Below are positions 18,935 through 29,055 of a DNA stretch of 64,000 nucleotides, piece by piece. The notes beneath the pieces are model-generated. The model was not told the origin of the DNA and made no database searches. It saw only the letters and a program-made list of their open reading frames with translations. A program made the translations under genes and the position numbers. Numbering within the stretch: position 1 is the first letter of the stretch; each line of letters starts with the position of its first letter. Source of the DNA: Bacteroidota bacterium (GTDB taxonomy: Bacteria > Bacteroidota > Bacteroidia > Bacteroidales > CAIXZF01); NCBI GenBank assembly GCA_026391855.1, contig JAPLDE010000067.1, forward strand, positions 18,195 to 82,194, written 5' to 3'.

Positions 18935-21718
18935 CTATTCGGGGATGTAGGATGCATTTACATCCCCGAAACAAATTCCTTTCACTGTAATAAACTGGTT
19001 TTCATTTAACTGGATGTTGAGTACAGGGCTTTCAAAATACCAGTCGCCGGAAGGGAAAGAATTGATGGCCTGAATAAACCGTTTGGCCACATAAAATGCA
19101 TCTAATGAATTGACATTCTGATTATTATCCACACTGGCAGCGATCAGTTTCAAGCCTTCGAGCTGGATAATATGGACAAAATGTCTCATAATGATGAGTG
19201 CGTCGGTTGAATTGGCCCCACCCCAGGGCAGGTTGCTTTCAAGGGTAAGCTGGTATTGCCCGGCCGACAGTTGAGGAAGGTGGAAGATTCCCAGGGAATC
19301 TGTCACAGTCTGCATAAGCAGTCCGCCATTTTGCCAGACGCTGACCTGCACATCCCGGACAGGTGTTTGTGCTGTATTCTCATACACCACCCTACCTGAA
19401 ACACGGGTAAAGCAGATGGCCAGTGTATGGAGTCCCGGCCCGAGGATAACCTCAGCCTGAACAATCCCATCCTGTCCGGTCAGGAAACTGTTTATCAATT
19501 GATTATCAACAAATAACCAGCAGGTATCCTTCTTTTTCAGATCGAAAAAACAGGCATTCAGGGTCCTTTCGCCCGGAATGTTTTCAGCCAGCAGTGCCTT
19601 TACGCCGGTATCTCCTTTGGCTGAAAATAAGAACAGTTCATTGCCCCAGTCCACTCCAATGCTCAGATCGTTTTGGACCTTCGTGCCTGCCGGGTTTGAC
19701 GGAAATAGCAGATCTCCGGTGCTGATGGTGTGTAAAAACACCATGCTGTCGGTCACAGCAACAGGACGTACCTCAAGCCTCCAATTTCCGGGCGTGGTGT
19801 GAACGGTATCGGGTGTGGTAACCAGAGGGTAGTTGACGCCATCGATCCAATATTCATATCCCGCGCCACCCACCAGTCTGGTTTTTGTTTCGTCAGGAAG
19901 CAAGGTCCTTACAGAAACTGTTCCAGGGCCGTTGCCCGCCTGGTAGTCCCTTCCGTTATATGTAAAAATATGGTCCGGAATCTCTTCCGACAGCAGGTTC
20001 CCGCTCACCTGCGGCTGGTTAACCGTGTGAATGATCCAGCTAATGTCGCGTGTTTCCGTATCCACGTTCTTCAGGTCAACATGATCCAAAACAATGATTT
20101 TGTTTGGTTTAAAAAACAGGAAGCGTCGTGTGAAACGGCTCAGTTTGGCTGTATCATACGAAAGGGCAGCATCGGCGAGGCTATAGGAGTAGTTTTCCCC
20201 CGAAGCGTATTGTATCCATTTACCCCGCTGGTACTGAGGTTCAAAGATGCTATTGTAGTTGATCAGTGCATCCGAATAGATCTGTCCACCATCATTTGAA
20301 ACCGTGGTCATACCATATTTATATATATCACCGGGGTTATAAACGCAAATACTGTTATGGGCGATGGTCCTTGTATAATAGTTCATGAAGTGTGAGGTTC
20401 CGTAAAGGTCATAATACCCGGCATCGATGAGCAATGGTTTGAAGTGAAACACGCCAAAGGAGTTGTTATCCCTGTGTTCATGAGCCGCTCTTTTGCCGGG
20501 AGAATTGAAAAACCACACCATGGTGGCATCGCTTTCCCAGCTTGACCGGCTCACGGAAAGGCCGACCTTATCGGACCACCAGTTCAACGGCAGGTTGGGT
20601 TTTGTGACAAGGGGTGCGTCGAAATCCTTGTAGAACAATTTGAGAAAGATGGGCACCGTCCAGCCAAGAAACTGATCCTGGGAATAATACTGCGCCATCC
20701 ATTGGCTTCTCGGATCCTGGAAGACAGCGGCATGCCGGTAAATGACATTATCGGCGTACAAGGCGGTAAACCCGTCGCCCAGGTGTATGGTATAATTATC
20801 GGGCTGGATAAAATAAACATACTGGTTGATCGATTCCTGTACCCATGGAAGATCAGTATAAAAGTTCTTGGTGGTCCCGTAGTACATGTTATCGAAAAGC
20901 TTAAACTGATCGGTCAGGCTCCACATCGCATAGGCAGCACCCCAGTTCCAGCCCCCGTCATCATCGCGGTAATAGGTATAACAGGGTAAGAAGCCATTCA
21001 CCCATTTGTCATAAAGAACCTGATACCAGGAGGTTACCGTGTCGGATTTCCCGGCTGACAGGCCATCAGCGTTATGCAGGACCAGCACATTCTGCATCGC
21101 CTGTACACAGTTCAGGGCATTATGGCTGGAGACATAGCTGGTTCCGGCAGAGGAAAGGATATAAGTGTCCATAAATTCCTTCTCCATCCTGAACATACTG
21201 TTGGCCAGGTGCTGCCTCATTTCCTGGGGAAGGGAGTCATAGCACCAGTCAAGCAGCAGGCTTCCTGCATCACTGTATGTGCGGATCAGTGTTTCCTTGG
21301 CATACCATTCCAGGCTGTTAAAGTTCACTGTATCAATCATTCCGTAGAATTGGCGGGCCAGGAAACGGCAACGCATCAAGGATACCGGGTCCTGGTTAAT
21401 TCTCCACAGGAAAACTGTAAAAACGGATTGCCACTGGGCATACTGCGAGCTCCAGGTCCAGGTCCACAGGGTGGTATCCGTCCCCACCATATACAATTCA
21501 GGATCGGTTATCCAGTAATTGTTGTAACGGTATAAAAAGTCGTTATAGGTTGTTCCGCAGTCTCCCTGGTTGGTATGCTGCGTTAGCCAGTCGAGCCTGG
21601 CCTGGTTTGTCCAGATCCTGGGCCTGGTTTCATTGATGGCCGGGTAAGACTGTGACCTGACCGATAATATGGTGAAGAACAGGAGAGAAGCGGTCACCCA
21701 GGCTTTTTTGTAGTCCAT
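18935..21718 (-). CDS. Heparinase II/III-like polysaccharide lyase with C-terminal carboxypeptidase-regulatory-like and dockerin-like modules
   Basis: RPRIWTNQARLDWLTQHTNQGD..., HEHRDNNSFGVFHFKPLLIDAGYYDLYGTSHF; C-terminal SVDNNQNVNSLDAFYVAKRFIQAINSFPSGDWYFES...GICFGDVNASYIPE. Confidence 0.85.
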   Translation of the reverse strand: MDYKKAWVTASLLFFTILSVRSQSYPAINETRPRIWTNQARLDWLTQHTNQGDCGTTYNDFLYRYNNYWITDPELYMVGTDTTLWTWTWSSQYAQWQSVFTVFLWRINQDPVSLMRCRFLARQFYGMIDTVNFNSLEWYAKETLIRTYSDAGSLLLDWCYDSLPQEMRQHLANSMFRMEKEFMDTYILSSAGTSYVSSHNALNCVQAMQNVLVLHNADGLSAGKSDTVTSWYQVLYDKWVNGFLPCYTYYRDDDGGWNWGAAYAMWSLTDQFKLFDNMYYGTTKNFYTDLPWVQESINQYVYFIQPDNYTIHLGDGFTALYADNVIYRHAAVFQDPRSQWMAQYYSQDQFLGWTVPIFLKLFYKDFDAPLVTKPNLPLNWWSDKVGLSVSRSSWESDATMVWFFNSPGKRAAHEHRDNNSFGVFHFKPLLIDAGYYDLYGTSHFMNYYTRTIAHNSICVYNPGDIYKYGMTTVSNDGGQIYSDALINYNSIFEPQYQRGKWIQYASGENYSYSLADAALSYDTAKLSRFTRRFLFFKPNKIIVLDHVDLKNVDTETRDISWIIHTVNQPQVSGNLLSEEIPDHIFTYNGRDYQAGNGPGTVSVRTLLPDETKTRLVGGAGYEYWIDGVNYPLVTTPDTVHTTPGNWRLEVRPVAVTDSMVFLHTISTGDLLFPSNPAGTKVQNDLSIGVDWGNELFLFSAKGDTGVKALLAENIPGERTLNACFFDLKKKDTCWLFVDNQLINSFLTGQDGIVQAEVILGPGLHTLAICFTRVSGRVVYENTAQTPVRDVQVSVWQNGGLLMQTVTDSLGIFHLPQLSAGQYQLTLESNLPWGGANSTDALIIMRHFVHIIQLEGLKLIAASVDNNQNVNSLDAFYVAKRFIQAINSFPSGDWYFESPVLNIQLNENQFITVKGICFGDVNASYIPE

Positions 21719-22134
21719 GATGCATTTTTCAATAAAAATAAGGAATATTCGGGAAAGATTCTTTGTGATCTTAGTGTCTCAATGGTTTCTTTTAAATCAC
21801 CACTAAGGCACTAAGAGCACTAAGAGACATAATAAAAATGACAGGTTGTATAATATTACTGCTTGTCTCTGTCTTACTCCGGAGTTAAAGGCAGGTAACC
21901 CGGGATGCAATCCAGTGGACAAAGCACCCAAGCCTTCAGAACCCCGGAGCGGTTCAACTAAAATGCAACCAGTAACACACACAGTAACCTCATTTTCAAT
22001 ACTTTCCTGGTTCGAAGTTAAACCTAACAAACTGGCAGTATCTCAGGTCAGGGACTCCATCCCAGGCAGGCAGTGACATTATCAGTATTCTATTGATTCT
22101 CCATAGCCTGCCCGGGATTTAGTCCCTTCCCGGT

Positions 22135-22159
22135 AAAGTGCTTTTCCAAAAAGCACTTT
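22135..22159. terminator. Strong hairpin, likely terminator
   Basis: aaagtgctttt cca aaaagcacttt: perfect 11-bp stem, 3-nt loop. Confidence 0.6.
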
Positions 22160-22444
22160 GTCTCTTTCATGTATTAAATGAAATTTTCACAATCAGGCAA
22201 TTTAATCAATACTCTATTCATCTGCTTACTAAAACGAGTTATGTGGACATGAAAATACTTTGCTTTATCGAAGGAGACAAGCAGTATAATATTATTCTGA
22301 CTAACAATTAAATGTGAAATGGTTAGCCAAATACCTGTTCGTTGAAGACGATATTTTTTCGTCAGAGAAATGGGATTTGTTAATTGGATATGCATACTTT
22401 TGCATAAGGAAATTACTATTTTTCTTCCAATAAATCCTTTTGCT

Positions 22445-23302
22445 ATGAAATTCAGAATTTTACGAACGGTTATTACGGTCTTGTGCTTTTTCACGCTATC
22501 CCAGGTTTTTTCCCAGGATATCATAGCCGGTTGGACCTTCCCGACGGGTTTGCCGGGAGATACGCTGGCCGATCTTCATACTATGCCTAACATCTCAAGT
22601 GCTATGGGCACTGGTGGCGGAACCGGGAGTATTGGTTTCAGCAGCGGGTATTCGACCTCTGCTGCTACCGTGACGGGGTGGGATAACGGGATGGATCTGA
22701 AATACTGGTGGGTTCGTGTTTATACAACGGATTACTCAAACATACAGTTATTTTCGATGCAGAGAGCAGGAGGTAACAACCCCGGTCCGCGTGACTTTAA
22801 GGTTCAGTACAAACTGGGAAATTCAGGAGTCTGGACAGATGTTCCGGGTGGGACAGTGACCGTTGCCAATGACTGGAGCGGAGCCTTATCGGGTCTGGCT
22901 CTTCCTTCCGACTGTAACAACCAGGCGGATCCTGTATATTTCAGGTGGATCATGACCTCCAATTTTGATTGGGCCGGTGGGACAGTAGCCTCCTCCGGTA
23001 TCGGAAAGATCGATGAGATCTACATAAAGGGGGATATGACGGCTGGATTACAACCCACTCAGCATCAGCAAGGTATGATATTTTCACCGGTTCCCTGCCA
23101 GGGGATACTTAGTATTGAATTCCCGGAGGGCAAGAAAGAAATAAGCTTGTTTGATGCAAGCGGAAGAATTGTATATCAGGATGTTACAGAAAATGACAGG
23201 CTATCCGTTGATCTATCCCAACAGCAACCCGGATTGTATATCATTCACATAGTGCTGGATGGAAGAACAAGGGAAACGGATAAAATAATTTTATCCAGAT
23301 AG
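22445..23302 (+). CDS. Secreted protein with T9SS sorting domain
   Basis: Signal peptide MKFRILRTVITVLCFFTLSQVFSQ; C-terminal SPVPCQGILSIEFPEGKKEISLFDASGRIVYQ...QQPGLYIIHIVLDGRTRETDKIILSR. Confidence 0.85.
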   Translation: MKFRILRTVITVLCFFTLSQVFSQDIIAGWTFPTGLPGDTLADLHTMPNISSAMGTGGGTGSIGFSSGYSTSAATVTGWDNGMDLKYWWVRVYTTDYSNIQLFSMQRAGGNNPGPRDFKVQYKLGNSGVWTDVPGGTVTVANDWSGALSGLALPSDCNNQADPVYFRWIMTSNFDWAGGTVASSGIGKIDEIYIKGDMTAGLQPTQHQQGMIFSPVPCQGILSIEFPEGKKEISLFDASGRIVYQDVTENDRLSVDLSQQQPGLYIIHIVLDGRTRETDKIILSR

Positions 23303-23309
23303 CACTTCA

Positions 23310-24497
23310 TCACATCATCAACGCCCTGACCTTTTCTGACCAGGCTGTGATAGAGTAAGTCTGAATGGCATAATCAGAAATTTCCTTTCTTTTCCATGGT
23401 TCCTTTTCAGCCCGATTAAGGGTTTCCACCAGGGAATCCAGGTTATTGAAAGTGAAGGCATGACCTGTTTTTCCATCGATCACCATATCTTTCAGCCCGG
23501 TTGTATCATTAACGATGAGGGGAAGTCCGCAGCCCAGGGCTTCGAGTGCCACAATGCACATGCCTTCCGTTATTGACGGCAATACCATGAAATGATGGTT
23601 ATGGAATTGCTCAGCCAGTTTGTCGTGCGACATAAAGGGAATGATGGCAACCTTGTCATGCAGCTTATTCTCATTGATAAACTTCCGGTATTCCCCTTCC
23701 AGGATACCCTGTCCTACCAGGGTCAGCCTGAAGTTATCAGGCAGGCGGGTCATGGCCTGCAGGAGCAGGATCTGGTTCTTGCGCTCAATAAAGTAGCCCA
23801 CACAGATCAACCGGCAGCATTTATCCGGACTTTGTGATTCAGTGCAGGAAAAGAGCTCATCATCGTAGCCGTTGAAGATAACAGAATAGTGGCTGATCTT
23901 CTTTTTCCTGCTTTCCAGGTAAGCAGCCATCGTATCGGAGTTTACAAAGAACTCGTCGATATGATCACAAATGATTTTTTCGATATGGTCCCATTTCCTG
24001 ACTTGCCTGTCTTCAAACAGAATATCGCCTCTTTCTGCAATAAGGACGGTTTTAATCCCCGGAAACCATTTTTTGAAATACCTGGCATATTCACCATGCG
24101 GATAGGCCCAGGAGATGAAGACGGCATCGGGTTTAAAGGCTTCTGCAATTTTTCGTATCCTTCGCCCGGCAAAAAAATGAAGAAAGCAGGTTTCCCAATA
24201 ATAGCCTATTGCCCTGGGAAGATAGATCCACTTTACATAGTTTATTTCTACTTCTTCCTTTCCTTTTTTCCAGGTCCAGGTCCGAGGGTGGACAAGTTTA
24301 CGGTAAGCTGTTGTAAACCAGCGGTATTCGCGGTAAGGCTTTTCAGGAAGTATGTTCATGGTGGAAATCACCTTCAGGTCACAGCTTCGCTGAAGCACCC
24401 TGGCTCTTTCCGCATTGAAGATTCCCTGGAAGTTGTTCATTTTATTCGGGAAAAGTCCCGAAAAGAACAGCACTCTCAACTTTTTTTCATCTTCCAT
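23310..24497 (-). CDS. Glycosyltransferase family 4-like protein
   Basis: RVLFFSGLFPNKMNNFQGIFNAERARVLQ; C-terminal HHFMVLPSITEGMCIVALEALGCGLPLIVNDTTGLKDMV. Confidence 0.93.
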   Translation of the reverse strand: MEDEKKLRVLFFSGLFPNKMNNFQGIFNAERARVLQRSCDLKVISTMNILPEKPYREYRWFTTAYRKLVHPRTWTWKKGKEEVEINYVKWIYLPRAIGYYWETCFLHFFAGRRIRKIAEAFKPDAVFISWAYPHGEYARYFKKWFPGIKTVLIAERGDILFEDRQVRKWDHIEKIICDHIDEFFVNSDTMAAYLESRKKKISHYSVIFNGYDDELFSCTESQSPDKCCRLICVGYFIERKNQILLLQAMTRLPDNFRLTLVGQGILEGEYRKFINENKLHDKVAIIPFMSHDKLAEQFHNHHFMVLPSITEGMCIVALEALGCGLPLIVNDTTGLKDMVIDGKTGHAFTFNNLDSLVETLNRAEKEPWKRKEISDYAIQTYSITAWSEKVRALMM

Positions 24498-24557
24498 CAG
24501 CCCGTTAAAGAATTAAACAAAGGGCAAAAATACGAATTAAGGGGCTGGTTGGAAGAA

Positions 24558-27311
24558 CTATTTAAGGATCTTCCCATCTCCATCGATGAGGTGGATCTCG
24601 GAAAACCCCAGTTCCCTGATGCCTGGTTCGATTTTGGCCCAGTCGCCGATGATAACCCATTGCAGTGACTCCGGATGCAGAATATTATTTGCTACTGAAT
24701 TGATATCCTTCATCTTAAGATTACGGATCCTCCCTTCATAGGTTTTATAATAATCATCGGGGTAATGGTATCTGACCAGGGTGAGCAGGGACCCCTCGAT
24801 GGCTTCCATTGTTTCCCACTGACCAGGTAATCCGAGCGTTTGAGAAGCGATGGCATTTTTCAGTTCGTCATCGGTAACCGGTTTCTTTCCAAGTACGCCT
24901 TCAATTTCCTTACGTATTTCGATGATCGTTTCCTTGGTTTTATCTGACTGAACCGGAGCATACACGATGAAAGGGCGCTGGTTTTGACCGCCTGAATAGA
25001 AAGAAGTTGCCCCGTAGGACCAGTGTTTGTCTTCCCTAATGTTCATATTAATGCGGGAGACAAAATCGCCACCAAGGATAAAGTTCATGGTTTCCATCGA
25101 CAGTTGCTGAGGGTCGGAGGCAGAAGGTACCAGGTGAGCAGCAAAGATATCCGACTGGGGAGCATCCGGTTTATTGTAGATATAAACCACTTGTTTTTTC
25201 GGCAGTTCGACTTTAGCGATGTTTTTCTTTGGAATATCCCCCGGTTTCCAGTCTTTGAAATAGGATTCAAGTTTTGGGACAATTTCCTTTAAGGTGATAT
25301 CTCCAACGATAATCATGACGGAGTGGTTTGGTTTCAGCCAGGTTTGCTGAAATTTCACCATATCCGCCCGGGTCAGTTTTTTGATAGATTCTTCGTTTCC
25401 GGTACCTGACCAGGGTGTTGCATAAGCATGATTGGCACCATAAAGGATAGCCGGGAGGGATCTCCATGCGATTGAGAAGGGTTCAACTTTTTCCTGTTCA
25501 ATCCTGGCCAGGTAAATTTTCTGAATCCTTTTGAAATCGGTTTCGGGAAATGTGGGGTGCAGCATGATATCGGAGAAGATGTCGAGGGAGGCATCCATAT
25601 TTTGTTTTAAGGTTACCATACTGACATAGGCCTGGTCGAGATTGCAACCGGTGTAGAGTTCTGTTCCCAGGTCGTTCAGCGCTTCATTGATCTGGAGGCT
25701 GGAACGTTTAGTTGTTCCTTCATCGAGCATACTCATTGACATTGCGGCCGTTCCCGGTAAAACCGTCTGGTCGGAGGCGTAACCGGCGTCGGACATGAGG
25801 CTGAACCTAACAACCGGTACTGAAGGCCATTCGGCCAGGATGATCTCCATTCCGTTTGATAATTTTGCCCTTTGCAAGGCAGGGAATTTCACGGCGGGTT
25901 CCTTTCCCAGCCCGGGGAGTTTGGTTCTTTCCACTCCTTTATCTGCGCTGGTAAGTTCGGGATAGGGTTGTATTTCAAGCACATAATCGCCATCAGACAG
26001 CCAGTTTACTGCTACCTTCTGAAGATCGGCCCGGGTAGCATTATTGATGTTGTTAAGGGAGGTTTTATAGCATGCCGGGTTATTGCCAAAAACCATACCT
26101 TTAACCAGTACATCCGACTTACCTCCAAAGCCGCCGATACGCTCAACGCCTTTAACAAAACCGGATGTATAAGTAACTTTAGCCCTATTGAGCTCTTTGT
26201 CGGTAGGACCTTCAGCCAGAAAACGTTTCAATTCCTCCCGTATGGCTTTTTCCACCTGAGAAATATCCACTCCCGGCTTGGCATCAGCGATAATAAAGAA
26301 CAGTCCGGCGATTTCACGGGTATCAGTATACACCTGGACGCTGGTGGCAAGCTGGTCATCGTAAATCAGTCGTTTAAACAAGCGGGAGTTTTTCCCGGAA
26401 CCGAGTACATTGGTAACCAGTTCGAGCTGATCAGCCTCGAGGCTGCCCCATTGCGGGATATTCCAAACCATGTAGATCCTGGGCTGGGGGACACGATCCT
26501 GGGCCAACTGCCGGTGTGTTCCTGTTCTTTGGGCAATCCATTCCGAGTGTTTTGAGATAGGAGGGCCGGGTTTAATATCTCCGAAATACTGTTTGATCTT
26601 TTCAAAAGCCAGTTCAGGAGTTATATCACCTGCCAGGCAGATGACAGAATTGTTGGGACCGTAATAGGTATCGAACCAGTCTTTGGCATCCTTCAGGGAG
26701 GCAGCGCTGAGGTCTTCCATGGAACCGATCACCGTCCAGCTGTATGGATGACCCGGTGGGAAGCAGGCTTTGGTGATGAGTTCTTCGCTGACGTTATAAG
26801 GCTGGTTATCGGATTGCCGTTTTTCATTTTGAACGACTCCTCTTTGTTCATCAAGCCGGGCCTGGTCGATAGCTCCTTTCAGATGTCCCATGCGGTCAGA
26901 TTCCATCCAAAGGACATAATCCAGGGCCGAAGTCGGGAAATTCTCGAAGTAGTTGGTCCTGTCTTCGTTAGTAGTGCCGTTGAGATCGGTAGCCCCGATT
27001 TTCTGCATGGGTTTAAAATAGTCATCATTAAAATTCTCACTCCCATTGAACATCAGGTGTTCATAAAGGTGAGCAAACCCGGTTCGGCCCGGCTTTTCGT
27101 TTTTACTACCCACGTGATACCAGACATTGAAGGCAATGATCGGTGCCTTGTGGTCTTCATGGACAAGAAGGGTCAGCCCGTTATCCAGGACGAATTTCTT
27201 GTAAGGGATATCAAGCTTATCGACCGATGTACCCTGATTTTGAGACAGCACCCGTGAAAAGGGAACCATAATACAAATGATCAGGGTAATGAGTAAAAGA
27301 TGTTTCTTCAT
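24558..27311 (-). CDS. M16 family metallopeptidase (two-domain)
   Basis: HLYEHLMFNGSENF (HxxEH) with second homologous half and signal peptide. Confidence 0.95.
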   Translation of the reverse strand: MKKHLLLITLIICIMVPFSRVLSQNQGTSVDKLDIPYKKFVLDNGLTLLVHEDHKAPIIAFNVWYHVGSKNEKPGRTGFAHLYEHLMFNGSENFNDDYFKPMQKIGATDLNGTTNEDRTNYFENFPTSALDYVLWMESDRMGHLKGAIDQARLDEQRGVVQNEKRQSDNQPYNVSEELITKACFPPGHPYSWTVIGSMEDLSAASLKDAKDWFDTYYGPNNSVICLAGDITPELAFEKIKQYFGDIKPGPPISKHSEWIAQRTGTHRQLAQDRVPQPRIYMVWNIPQWGSLEADQLELVTNVLGSGKNSRLFKRLIYDDQLATSVQVYTDTREIAGLFFIIADAKPGVDISQVEKAIREELKRFLAEGPTDKELNRAKVTYTSGFVKGVERIGGFGGKSDVLVKGMVFGNNPACYKTSLNNINNATRADLQKVAVNWLSDGDYVLEIQPYPELTSADKGVERTKLPGLGKEPAVKFPALQRAKLSNGMEIILAEWPSVPVVRFSLMSDAGYASDQTVLPGTAAMSMSMLDEGTTKRSSLQINEALNDLGTELYTGCNLDQAYVSMVTLKQNMDASLDIFSDIMLHPTFPETDFKRIQKIYLARIEQEKVEPFSIAWRSLPAILYGANHAYATPWSGTGNEESIKKLTRADMVKFQQTWLKPNHSVMIIVGDITLKEIVPKLESYFKDWKPGDIPKKNIAKVELPKKQVVYIYNKPDAPQSDIFAAHLVPSASDPQQLSMETMNFILGGDFVSRINMNIREDKHWSYGATSFYSGGQNQRPFIVYAPVQSDKTKETIIEIRKEIEGVLGKKPVTDDELKNAIASQTLGLPGQWETMEAIEGSLLTLVRYHYPDDYYKTYEGRIRNLKMKDINSVANNILHPESLQWVIIGDWAKIEPGIRELGFSEIHLIDGDGKILK

Positions 27312-27450
27312 AATACTTTTTTTTATTGTACTGAAAACTGGTTAATTAGGGATTCAAATGTAATGACTGACCATTGATCAAAACAGCTAATTTGACGGAA
27401 TGCAGCATTGTATCGACCAAAACCCGGACCGGCCAGGTCAGTCATGGAAA

Positions 27451-28719
27451 TCAGGGAATGAAAGAACCATTCACATCGCCGTTACAAATACTTTTGATGC
27501 TCACCGTTATATTGGCATCACCGGACAATTCCACCGGGCAGGACTCATACGACCAGTTCCCTATCGGAAAAGTGCTGATCAGACCAACATATCTTTTGGC
27601 TGCCATCATGGCGTCGATAGAATTAATAAAATGGTTATCATCCAGATTGCCGGCAATTTCCCTCAGCCCTGTCAATGTAATAAACCCGACAAAGTGTTTG
27701 AGTAAGGCCAGGGCATCATCGGCGTTTACTCCTCCCCATTCCTCGTCATCTACCGGTTTAACAATATAGTTACCCGGGTCAATATCCTGAAAGATGAAAT
27801 GCCCGTCGGCATCCGTATATGTTGAATCCACCTTGTTACAACAGCCAAGGATGAGGTATACTTTCCGGTTAACAATCGGAGTCAGTTGGGAATTATCATA
27901 ATAAAGAATTCCATCGATACTTTTAAGCGATACCAGGAACTCGTAATCCAAGGAGGCGTCGAAAGATTCGTTAACCAACTGAGGGGCAACAAGTTGAGTG
28001 GCTGTAGCATTAGGATGGCTGTCCCAGGAGCTCACCGCATACAATGGGTTCAGGAATCCCTGGGCATTGGCAACCTTATGGAAATAATCGAAAACATATA
28101 CATTGGGAGGAAAGGCTCCGAAGACTGGGTCCAATCCCTGGGCCAGGGTATCTTTAGCCCATTTGCAGAACTGGTGCGACAGCATGGCCTGGGTAGGATC
28201 GGTATCATTGTAAACCAGGGGAGCGTTTGTCCAGATCACAAAGAAATGGTTAAGGTGTGTTTTCATCACATTGAGGATGTGACGCCAGTGCCATTTATAA
28301 TTAACTACTGATTTATATGTAGGATTCAGTGTATCAGATGGTTGGCCCACCTCATAGATATTTGAGGACGGGAAACATGATTTGATCATTATGATAGGGT
28401 TGGTATTGCAGAGGGTACAAAGATTTTCCGGCGCTGTTTGTTCAAAAATCTCATGCCACGTACTCCACTCATTATCAAGGCTTACCGGGAACCAACTCTC
28501 GTCCAGAGAAACCAAATCGGTCCCGCTAAAGCCATGGGCAGTATTGTATGCGGTTATCTCTTCAGGAACGCTGGTGTTGCTTCCGTTAGGGCCCCAAATA
28601 TTACCTCCTGTGGAATGGTGGAGAAAAATACCGGAACGGAATGTAACAACCTGGGCAACCAATAATGAAGTGGTCATCAGCCCGATAATTAATAAAGCGG
28701 AGGTAAGTTTCAATTTCAT
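27451..28719 (-). CDS. Secreted protein with C-terminal dockerin-like module
   Basis: Signal peptide; C-terminal GNLDDNHFINSIDAMMAAKRYVGLISTFPIGNWSYES...SICNGDVNGSFIP. Confidence 0.7.
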   Translation of the reverse strand: MKLKLTSALLIIGLMTTSLLVAQVVTFRSGIFLHHSTGGNIWGPNGSNTSVPEEITAYNTAHGFSGTDLVSLDESWFPVSLDNEWSTWHEIFEQTAPENLCTLCNTNPIIMIKSCFPSSNIYEVGQPSDTLNPTYKSVVNYKWHWRHILNVMKTHLNHFFVIWTNAPLVYNDTDPTQAMLSHQFCKWAKDTLAQGLDPVFGAFPPNVYVFDYFHKVANAQGFLNPLYAVSSWDSHPNATATQLVAPQLVNESFDASLDYEFLVSLKSIDGILYYDNSQLTPIVNRKVYLILGCCNKVDSTYTDADGHFIFQDIDPGNYIVKPVDDEEWGGVNADDALALLKHFVGFITLTGLREIAGNLDDNHFINSIDAMMAAKRYVGLISTFPIGNWSYESCPVELSGDANITVSIKSICNGDVNGSFIP

Positions 28720-29055
28720 TGGTTAAAGATTAATGACCGGAAGGTTTCAGGATAACAACTTATCAAAAATAATTAATTTCAATCTCCGGTTAAAGAAAAA
28801 CTGAGAATAATGCTTGTTTTTCACCGGATAAATTCAAGAGGCTGATTTATTATGAATTTGCTTTATAAAATAAGTCGGGGGGTTCATTAACCAAAACCGG
28901 GGTTTCATTAAATAAGTCGGGGGGTTGGGAAAAACGCCCTCCGAACCTATTGATGAATTTTGTACTATTGGGCAGGTCCAATTTTGCTTGCCCCTCCGCC
29001 TTTAAAGTCTCTGAGTTTATATTAAGACTCAGAGGCTTGAAGACGGAAATTCAGG

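Noticed and set aside
21780-22080. Intergenic ORF pair (21803-22030 minus, 21846-22076 plus) and short CACTAAG repeats as a possible gene or mobile element
   Set aside because: Both translations look non-coding, no transposase or terminal inverted repeats; the short repeats alone are not enough to call an element.
23889-24668. 259-aa plus-strand ORF
   Set aside because: Lies opposite a well-supported glycosyltransferase and the M16 C-terminus; no coherent domain.
25872-26555. 227-aa plus-strand ORF
   Set aside because: Antisense to the M16 peptidase with no recognisable features.
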